Assembly: GCA_015143295.1 (NCBI GenBank)
Contig: CM026557.1
Span: forward strand, 31,443,965 to 31,507,964
DNA from: Tetracentron sinense
Lineage: Eukaryota > Streptophyta > Magnoliopsida > Trochodendrales > Trochodendraceae
Length of the DNA stretch: 64,000 nucleotides
Direction of reading: 5' to 3'
The translations under genes were made by a program, and so were the position numbers. Numbering within the stretch: position 1 is the first letter of the stretch; each line of letters opens with the position of its first letter. This document shows, in pieces, positions 56,289-64,000 of the stretch. The notes under the pieces were generated by a model. It was given only the letters and a program-made list of their open reading frames with translations. It was not told the origin of the DNA and made no database searches.

Positions 56289-58380
56289 CTGCAGATGTTG
56301 AAAATAGGCACCACATTAATGATATTGCCAGAAATAGAATGGACTAAACGAGAATGGAAAATGAATCTAATAAATACATCTCCTAAAAAGCTTCAGACCT
56401 AAACAAAATGGGATTTTATATATGTGATACAGAAAAATAAGTTTAAAATATATCATAGAAATAAGAGGAGCCTGAAGAACTGACTAACAAGTAAACACTA
56501 AACCCAAAACATATTGATGCATTGATAAGCAGGAAAACAGGAATAAAAGGTTCTGAAGGGTTTAATTATGTAATGCTTAGAGAACCCTAATGCCAAAAAT
56601 CATAAGAGATGGTTTTCAGATCTGTGAAGAAGAAGGCAACAAATAGAATAAGAAGCAAAAATGTATTAGAAATCAGAGAAATAAAACATTACAATGAGCG
56701 CAACTTATAAAACCCTAAAATACATGAATCTTTAACTAAAAGAGCTTCAAAACCTTTATGCAGACCTCCAAATAAAAGAGGTCTTCTAGACCGTTGATGC
56801 GGATAACAAAGAAGAATCACAATTTCAAAGTGGATGTAGAAATACAAAAACCCAGATAAGGAAAAAATGGTATAACATCTCAAATGATCAATAACTAATA
56901 GAAAACATGAAAACACTTATATAGAAGTTTCAAAAGCCCCCAAAACTCCACAAGAAAAAGGTATTTCAGACCTTTCATAGGAAAATAACACAAGCATAAC
57001 TGCTAACAATTAGAGCAACTCACAAGAGAGAGAGAGAGACACTTCAGAAATTCTCAAAGCAAATCTGAAAGCACAAAGAAGGTGAGTGGCCAGAGAAAAT
57101 AAACATCAATTAGAACAATCGTAAAGATGAGATAAAATAAAAGATGTACTCTGGAAACTGTTGAATACAATGTGAATCTCAACAGAAGCCTAATTGGAGA
57201 CCAGAACAAGGTTCCAGAGTCTTGATCCAAAGGTAAAGAAAAGAGAGAGAGAAACCAGATGAGAAGAAAGTACAGTATCTGTTTCAGCAACCTTCTAAAC
57301 ACAAAAATCAAGAAAACAAGAGAAACAGGGTTCTGACACAATTTTACAAAATAACATCGTTGATTTCTAAAAAACAGAAAAAAGCAATAAAAAATTTAGT
57401 TATTTAAAATAAAACAGAAATAAGGGGGATCTTCATTTAATTCCAAATATGAGACCAAGAAATGAAGAACCCATTAAGCTTAACAGGGAAAAATTACGAA
57501 AATTCCATCATCCTTACTTTCTGTATCTTCATAAACCCTAAACCCTCTTCATGTGAAGCGCTTCGAAATAATCCAAGAAGCCTACTTAAAATATTTTTTT
57601 TTTTAAAATGACAAATTTCTATAAACCAAAAGAAACAGAAAATCTAGTAAAATAGCATTACAATATTTTAAAGGAAAAATTCTCACCCCTTTTCAGTAAT
57701 TTCTCTCTCATCTAGTATAGGGTCAGTTTTGTGATGACCATAAATCAGACACAAGGAAAAAAAAATGAAATCCAAAGAGAGAGAGAGAGAGATTCACGAG
57801 TCTTCTACCTCACTTACAATGAACAAATGAGACACTGAAAGTTCCAAATATCTTCTCATATACAGAGACCATGCAAATGATATTAAACCAAAGATTATGA
57901 ATCTTCATTCAAGATTTCTTGACTCACCATGGAATAAAATTTAATCGTTTCTTTTATTTCACACAAAAAAAAAAAAAAAATTTGAGAAACCTAGTTTCGA
58001 AATCGAAGTATCAGATATTCAGATCCAATTATAAAAATAAAAGTAAAAAAAGGAAAGGAAGCTACCGTTGAGCATTCAGCGTTTTCCTCGTTTTTCAAAA
58101 TTCAAAAAAAAAAGAACTAATATCCCGAATTATTAGGAAAACGGATCTTTAAGAATAAAATAAAAGGCGGTGGGGGAATCGGCGATTCGTTCTTACGCTT
58201 GTAAAGGATTTAACGACGTATGAGGGCCTGAGGCCGGCGATTAAGGCCAGAGAATATGAAGTTCGGAGTGGGAAGCTTAGCGGGGACGACGACGACGACG
58301 ATATGGAGAAATCGGCGATCAATTGGGAAAGACAAAAGCGAAGAGTAGTGTGGCCGAGTGGGACTGTGGGAGCGTAAAAA
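56289..58380 (-). promoter_or_regulatory. Probable 5'UTR intron, distal non-coding exon and promoter
   Basis: The segment 58140-58380 is GC- and CpG-richer than its flanks. On the minus strand it reads as a CT-rich leader (a GTC/GAC triplet run at 58288-58300, CCCACTCGGCC) with donor-like sites CAAGC|GTAAGAAC (near 58190) and CAACG|GTAGCTTCC (near 58065). I infer a non-coding first exon ending at one of these and a ~1.8-1.9-kb 5'UTR intron to 56288. The intervening part is AT-rich with GAGAGA runs (57028-57043, 57776-57790) and no coding potential. Confidence 0.5.
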
Positions 58381-58541
58381 GAAGATAAATAAATCAATTA
58401 ATTTAAATTTAATGGCTTTTGTTGAATTTTTATGTAAAAATGCCCCTGCATTATTTTATAAATACGAAAATACCCTTCTTCCAAGAACTATCCATAATGC
58501 ATGTATTTTTCTGTACGGTTTTCTAAATGTAGGACCATCTG

Positions 58542-58945
58542 ATTGAAAATCTAACGACACCAAGTTGAGATCGAATCACAGCCAATCGGGATTGAATTCA
58601 GGGAGAGTTCAATCGTTCCCACATGTCTACACGTGTCTCCTTTAACTCCTATTAACGGTAGTTAAGGTTCTTTAACCTTTGGTGTTCAATAACCTAGCCT
58701 TAGTTTTTCAAAAAATGTTTAAAAAATATTAACCTTCAGAATTATAAATTCTTAACTAGAGTTAAATATTTTTTAAAATATTATTTCAAAAAATTAAAAT
58801 TAAATTATTGAACACTACTGGTTAAAGAATCCTAACCACGGTTAATAGCGGTTAAAGGGGACACGTGTTGACTGATGGGAGTGATTGAACTCTTCCTGAA
58901 TTCAATCGCGATTGACTTGATGGCTAGTGTCATTGGATTTTCAAT
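58542..58945. mobile_element. 404-bp palindromic MITE, upstream of the host gene
   Basis: The element is almost entirely an inverted repeat. ATTGAAAATCTAACGACACC at the left pairs with the inverted GTGTCATTGGATTTTCAAT at the right. Inner arms ACACGTGTCTCCTTTAACTCC and the inverted GGTTAAAGGGGACACGTGT also pair. The loop is ~100 bp of A/T. The inner arms share TTAACC.TGGTTA words with 27010-27835 and 62400-62925. No target duplication was identified. Confidence 0.88.
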
Positions 58946-58989
58946 ATGTTGGTACTTTCGAGAGTTTTTAATAACTTCCCTTCTTTGAA

Positions 58990-59531
58990 GGGAAATAGTT
59001 AACGTACTTGGGAAATAGATTTTAAAATCCAAGGCTGGACCTCATTGGTCCATGCCCTCTCTTAAATACCCACTAATTGTGAAGGGTATTTAGGGGGGGG
59101 CATGGACCAGTGATATCCAGCCTTGGGTTTTAAAATCCAGTTCCCAGGTATGCTAATCACTGCTCTTGAAAGGAAATAGTTAACGTACCTGGGATATGGA
59201 TTTTAAAATCCAAGGTTGACTCATTGGTCCATACCCCCTCTTAAATACCCACTAATTGTGAAGGGTATGTAAGAGGGGGGGCATGGACCAGTGAGGTCCA
59301 GCCTTGGATTTTAAAATCAATTTTCCCGGTATGCTAATCATTGCTCTTGAAAGGAAATAGTTAACGTACCTGGGAAATTGATTTTAAAATCCAAGGCTGG
59401 ACCTCATTGGTTCATGCCCCCTCTCTTAAATACTTACTAATTGTGAAGGGTATATAAGAGGGGGGGCATGGACCAGTGAGGTCCAGCCTTGAATTTTAAA
59501 ATCCATTTCCAAGGTATGCTAATCACTGCTC
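58990..59531. mobile_element. MULE-like MITE in three tandem copies within one TSD
   Basis: Three head-to-tail copies of the family at 15330-15509 lie at 58990-59165, 59172-59346 and 59353-59531, separated by TTGAAA. The outer flanks are an exact 9-bp duplication TTCTTTGAA (58981-58989 and 59532-59540). Each copy is itself a near-perfect palindrome (AAATCCAAGGCTGGACCTCA against the inverted form), and each has a G-run (GGGGGGG) at its centre-right. Confidence 0.93.
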
Positions 59532-59727
59532 TTCTTTGAATGTAACCCTTTGAAAAATGCAAAAATAAAAGAAGGGTTGCATATGAGCGTTTGCTTTAGC
59601 AGTAGTAGTAAGACATATTTCCCTCTAAGTTCAAGTTGTACTCTTTAAGAGGCTCACATTTGTATTAATCTAACTCCTAAGTCCTATTTATATTATTAAC
59701 CTAGATAAATGATATCATGGAAAAGGG

Positions 59728-59730
<3 letters not shown>

Positions 59731-59800
<70 letters not shown>
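59731..59800. repeat. (TA)n microsatellite
   Basis: An uninterrupted TA run of about 70 bp. It makes the ORF that encodes repeated YIYI an artefact. Confidence 0.98.
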
Positions 59801-59803
<3 letters not shown>

Positions 59804-59927
59804 TGCTGCAGATAAAAAAAAGGGATTAATAGCATGTGAAGTGTTTTACACTACTCCTCTTGTGCTATTGGTGGGGTGTGGCCTTTCAAAATAGAGAGCT
59901 CTCAGGATCGATTCCCCAGGTGATTTT

Positions 59928-60060
59928 TTTTTTGGTCCAAGGTAACAACACCACAAGGCAAAGCTACAGGTAATAGAAGGGAAACACACACCACTCGCGT
60001 GCACACACAGGTGATGAGTAGCAAGAACTTTAATCCTCCCTACTAACCACTAACCCTATA
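59928..60060 (-). mobile_element. SINE-like retroposon fragment
   Basis: On the minus strand a segment with GTGGTGTGTGTTTCCCTTC and CTTTGCCTTGTGGTGTTGTT ends in GGACC followed by an A-run. The same 3' segment plus A-tail occurs at 63357-63412 and 63510-63650 on the plus strand. The shared end and A-tail suggest a SINE family. I do not see a convincing pol III A/B box pair. Confidence 0.5.
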
Positions 60061-60130
60061 CTAACAGAGGTAAATGATATCCTAAAAAAAAACCATGTGT
60101 AGTTTTTTGAATAAATATATTTCTGTCCAT

Positions 60131-60250
60131 GAGTTTTTGGGTATTTGCCATAGTGTCCCTAACATAAGTTAGATTTCACTTATGTGAATCCTGTTTTTGA
60201 GTATTTTCCATAGTGTCCCTAACATAAGTTAGATTTCACTTCTGGGAATC
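60131..60250. repeat. Two 60-bp direct repeats
   Basis: Units contain CATAGTGTCCCTAACATAAG followed by TTAGATTTCACTT, and differ at only a few positions. Recent tandem duplication in intergenic DNA. Confidence 0.9.
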
Positions 60251-60436
60251 CTCTTTGATTGTTTTTATGGTGATACGAACAATTCTACATATGTCAATAT
60301 CTCTTGAATTTTGATCTTACTAGATCGAATACTGAGAATGATCATGATTCTGATTTTGATCTAATCAAATTCAAATCCATATTAATCTGATTCATTTAAA
60401 ATCCTATTCAACTATATATAAAATGGATGTATTCGA

Positions 60437-60854
60437 GTTGAGCTAGGTCAAGCCCGAGGTCAACTTGATCATGTTCACGTCAAACTCGAGCTTGATTCAA
60501 GCTCAAAGGTTAGCTTGAAAGTATTGGCTTGGCTCGAGCTCGAATTGATTCGAGCTTGAATTGATTTAAACTCAAATTGAGCCTTTGAGCCTTCAAGTAT
60601 ATTATTATTATTATTATAAAAAATTATTTTATTTTAAAATATATATTATAAATAGTATATTATTATCATTAATTATTAATTATATTATTAAAATATCAAG
60701 CCGAACCGAGCTGAGCCAAATCAAGCTAGGTCCGGCTTAAGCTTGGCTTGATTGTATGTTCAAGCTTGAAAAAGCTTGGCTCGATTAAGCCAAAAAATAT
60801 CGACTTGAACTCATATTGATCAAGTCGAGCCTTTGAGCTTGGCTCGATTTGAAT

Positions 60855-60855
<1 letters not shown>
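60437..60855. repeat. Palindrome-rich AGCTTG/GAGCTCGA repeat
   Basis: Two ~170-bp halves rich in GGCTCGAGCTCGA, TTGATTCAAGCTC and AAGCTTGGCTCGATT words are separated by an AT-rich core (60600-60690) with (ATT)n. The halves are roughly inverted copies. Probably an old palindromic element; class not assigned. Confidence 0.6.

Positions 60856-60860
<5 letters not shown>

Positions 60861-60922
<62 letters not shown>
60861..60922. repeat. (CT)n(TA)n compound microsatellite
   Basis: Twenty CT/TC dinucleotides are followed directly by eleven TA dinucleotides. Confidence 0.97.
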
Positions 60923-62200
60923 ACTTTGTAAATATATCACAATACTCCATAAATTTTTTTAATTTTTTAATATAGATATTAATTTTAAAGATATTAACAT
61001 TAATTATATTCAAATCTTGAATAAATATTTGAATTGGGCAATTTAAAATCCAACAGATTGCGGATCAGAATTTTTATGGGAACAAACTTGGATATATTAG
61101 ATCCAGTCCAAATTCAATCCATTTAGAGCCCTAACGAACATAGAGATATCAAAGGCACCTGAACTATTGTAGGACATGAGATGTGTGTCAGTTTGGGACA
61201 GCACAATTTTTTTTATACCATGTTAAGTATCAATTAGTGGATTGGTCTTTGTAGCCTAGCAATCCTCCAAGATGTTGCCCTTATCTTTCTGATGAAGAAT
61301 ATTTTTGTCATTTTCGAGAAAAAAAAAAGTAGCACTAAATGTATCAAAACATTTGATGACTATACCCCCATTATTAAATAAATTATGTTTACAATAAAAA
61401 TAAATAATAATATCATTGTCTTCAACCTCTATTCTCCTTATTGTTTCCGGCCAAAGACCTTTAAGGCCTTGTCTTCAAGGCCTTCTCTCATCTTGCATCA
61501 ATCTTCTTCACTTACTCTCATTAGCAATGTCACTAAGACGCCCCCAGGACAAAACACATGCTTTGTCATTTTCTTGGTATAAATAATCGTAAATAAAAGA
61601 ACATGATGGAATAGTTCACCTATTTCATAAGTGCCATACAGTTGGTTTGATCACTTTTTAGGGAGTCATGCTAGCTACTCTAGATGAAAGACAATTTAAG
61701 TTAAATTTTGTAAGAACTCAAATATGAAAAAAATTAAGGAGAGAGAGTATCATATTTCTTTTTGAATGAAAAATAATCTACCTGACTAACAATGAGGGTG
61801 ATAAGAGTGCTTGCTAACAACATTAATTACCGGAATAGGTGAAGAAGATTGAGGGAAGGCAAATGTGATTTTTAAAGACAAGGGAAAGATGAAATATTAA
61901 AGGTAAGTGCATTATTATATATTTTAATGTGTAAATATATAAGTTATAAGAGAAATGCTAGCCCCAATCACAATCTTCCAAAGACGCAACCTAATGGCTA
62001 CAAATGTCAAACATCTCTTGATTTTTTTTTTCATATGTTAAAATATCAAATATTTCCATGTGTTGCACCTATTCTTAGGTCTGTCAAACATCTCTTGATT
62101 TTTTTATCCTTATGTATTGAATATCATTTTATTAAATATAAGGTTATTCTCATAAGAGACAATTCATTAAATATGAGAGATAAAAAATTATAAGAAGGAA
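60923..62200. other. Intergenic AT-rich sequence, nothing recognised
   Basis: No frame with family motifs and no structured repeat beyond short duplications (CATCTCTTGATTTTTTT near 62010 and 62088). Confidence 0.4.
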
Positions 62201-62202
62201 TT

Positions 62203-62388
62203 AGTCTAGGGATACTCCCAAGGTGTACTCCCAAATCCTAACCGTTTATCTCAGTTGTTAAACGGTTAGGATTAGTGCTAATGTGGCATTAGAAAAGACA
62301 AAATAAGCTAACTTACCTTTAGTGGTTGGTTATAAACTGTTAGGATTAGGGAGTATATTTAAGAGTATATTTTGGAGTACCTAGACTG
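62203..62388. mobile_element. ~186-bp palindromic MITE
   Basis: Inverted ends AGTCTAGG...TACTCCC and (inverted) AGTCTAGGTACTCC, then CCTAACCGTTTA against the inverted CCTAACAGTTTA, giving near-complete self-complementarity. No clear target duplication, so the superfamily is not assigned. Confidence 0.75.
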
Positions 62389-62399
62389 ACTCTATAAGA

Positions 62400-62925
62400 A
62401 AATGGCAAGATATTATCTCTGGCAAATGCTCGAAATTTCCTCTCAGACATTGTATTCTTTGCACGATGCATGGTAAGGCATTTAAATATGATAATGATAG
62501 CATGCATTGCACATTCCGTTGGATAGTACACACACCTCTCAAGCTTGCCACATATCCTCTTTGACATCCATTAACCATGATTAAGATTCATGCATCTTTA
62601 GGATTAAATAATATAACCTTAGTTGTTAGAAAAATATTTTTAAAAAACTTAACCACACAAGTAAGTGAATTATAAGCAAGGTTAATTTTTAAAAAAAATT
62701 AAGGTTAGATATTTAACCCTTGGGATGCATGAATCGTAACCATGGTTAATGAATGCCAAAGATGGCATGTGGCAAGCTTAAGAGGTGTGCATGTACCACC
62801 CAACGGGATGTACTATGCATGCTATTGCACCCCTATTTAAATGCGTTACCCCGCCTCATGCAAAAAGAGTGGTGTCTAAGAGGAAATTTTGGGCATATAT
62901 TGATTAAGAAAAGTCAAACTATGCT
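62400..62925. mobile_element. ~525-bp foldback element
   Basis: Arms of about 250 bp: AATTTCCTCTCAGACA (62433) mirrors GTGTCTAAGAGGAAATTTT (62872), CAAGCTTGCCACAT mirrors ATGTGGCAAGCTTAAG, and CATTAACCATGATTAAGATTCATGC mirrors the segment at 62725-62750. The centre is A/T-rich. The innermost arms belong to the GGTTAAGATTC family of 27010-27835. Confidence 0.87.
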
Positions 62926-63356
62926 TCATCTTTCCTATATTTAATGATTGGCCTCTCGAAAAAAAATTTAAAGTAACCTTAATTTTAGTGGCTTGTGATG
63001 ATTAATATGAGGATAAAAATGTCTTAGTGAATGTTAACAAGTTTATGGACTGGGTGACTGTTAGCAATACCCTATTATCATGACGGGTGGAGGGGGGAAG
63101 TATAATCATTAAATATTAAGGTGCCTCTCTAACATCATCCTAAAAAAAAAAAATTGGGAATACGGCAAGGCCATTTACGTAGTTTCTTGTCAATGCCGGG
63201 GTATTTCGTGAGACTACGACCATTCTGATTTCTGAGCTACCGTTAAAAAAAACAAATCGTGAGACTACGACGATTATAATTTCTGAGAACTTAAATTACA
63301 GAAAAGCCCTTCCGGCTTTGAAAATGTCAAGACTCAAGAGCAGTAACCTATTTTTT

Positions 63357-63412
63357 CCCTTCTCTTACCTCTAGCTTTGCCTTGTGGTATTATTACTTGA
63401 CCAAAAAAACCA
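63357..63412 (+). mobile_element. SINE-like 3' tail fragment
   Basis: CTTCTCTTACCTCTAGCTTT, GCCTTGTGGTATTATTACTT and GACCAAAAAAACC; a 3' end of the same family as 59928-60060 with a short A-tail. Confidence 0.45.
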
Positions 63413-63509
63413 AAGTGTTTAGTCCTACCTCGGTAGTTTACTACCACTCATTATAGCTCATAAAGTTCCATGACCCTCAAACGGTTGGTACCCTTTTTGA
63501 GGTTCCTGT

Positions 63510-63650
63510 GGGTTGATTCTTCATAGGCTTAGGCTTAGTGGTTGTATGTGGCTGTGTGTGTGCGCGCGTGTGAGTGGTGTGTGTTTTCCCTTCTATTACC
63601 TATAGCTTTGCCTCGTGGTATTGTTACTTTGACCCAAAAAAAAAAGAGCA
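63510..63650 (+). mobile_element. SINE-like retroposon
   Basis: TAGGCTTAGTGGTTGTATG, a TGTGTGTGCGCGCGTGTGAG stretch, CCCTTCTATTACCTATAGCT, then TTGTTACTTTGACCC and an A-run. It matches 59928-60060 in reverse orientation over about 80 bp. The exact 5' end is unknown. Confidence 0.5.
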
Positions 63651-64000
63651 GTGACCTACTAACCTGTTATAATTGTCTTTGGTAGAAACCTGTTACAATT
63701 AACAAGCACTGCAATGTCCATTGCGAACACCCCGAATTCCGGCGAGTCTACAGCCTTTCCTGATTGCAGTAAGCACATTTGATCTATCAAATATATTTTA
63801 AATGGTTAGGATTAAGTCTCTCAGGTGGTACTGACTACGTCTACATGTACCAAACCATTTGATGTAAAATACAGAGCGGTTTGGGACACAGGCACCGCTG
63901 CGTATCCTAGCGTACAACAAAAAAGGGTAGTATTTGGTTTGTCTGTTTACAAGGAGATTTTCGTAAATAAGAGGTTGGGAGCGCATCTTTTGACCGGCTG
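63651..64000. other. Intergenic, nothing recognised
   Basis: No coding motif or repeat structure is seen up to the window edge. Confidence 0.4.

Noticed and set aside
59709-59894. 61-codon ORF with repeated YIYI
   Set aside because: It is the translation of a (TA)n microsatellite.
59880-59935. tRNA-like B box (GGATCGATTCCC) of a SINE or tRNA gene
   Set aside because: No paired A box or cloverleaf could be built around it; a chance match is likely.

Overview
This is nuclear DNA from a flowering plant, almost certainly not a grass; I cannot name the species. The evidence is one spliced plant-type gene with GT-AG introns, Copia and Ty3/Gypsy LTR retrotransposons, an En/Spm (CACTA) transposon, several classes of miniature DNA transposon, and long AT-rich spacers. 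No prokaryotic, organellar, rRNA, tRNA or CRISPR feature was seen.

Layout. 1-5786: part of a Copia-type LTR, then a 5'-truncated, decayed Copia gag-pol with its 3' LTR. 5787-26430: a region I read as one large decayed CACTA transposon on the minus strand. It has a terminus and subterminal repeats at 5787-6285, a ~179-bp satellite-like array at 6676-13300, a 1.07-kb foldback, further short-period repeats and MITEs, a Ptta/transposase-24-like pseudogene (17440-18845) and a tnp2 transposase pseudogene (19590-25491). Two solo LTRs with exact 5-bp target duplications are nested in it (9502-12218 in the array, 20439-22718 in tnp2). 26430-28000: degenerate AT-rich repeats. 28001-42017: a stack of nested LTR elements. 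A minus-strand Gypsy pol is interrupted by a 7.24-kb two-LTR element (28934-36177) and by a solo LTR (37813-40044), and is cut off at one side by a pair of tandem Copia-type LTRs (40306-42017). 42018-45509: gag remnant, a local duplication and unrecognised spacer.

45510-56174 (minus) holds the only convincing host gene: four coding exons for a 981-residue Ser-rich, long coiled-coil protein of unknown function. A 7.3-kb intron separates the last exon from the rest, and it carries three hAT-like non-autonomous elements and a 26-bp minisatellite. A probable non-coding first exon and promoter lie near 58200-58380. 58540-64000 is intergenic and rich in palindromic MITEs, microsatellites and SINE-like fragments.

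The transposon genes are all broken, so they do not form a working system. The window is mainly a record of insertions, whose order can be read from target duplications and nesting. The most unusual items are: (i) an A/B alternating satellite-like array with apparent recombinant monomers beside a CACTA transposase; (ii) a palindromic ACCGATCG(A/C)TCGGT cluster with a 4+spacer+3 layout shared by LTRs of different types; (iii) a MITE triplicated inside one 9-bp target duplication; (iv) a two-LTR element with 3.2-kb LTRs, a 748-bp interior and non-canonical TA...CA ends. I found no convincing new enzymatic or defence system.
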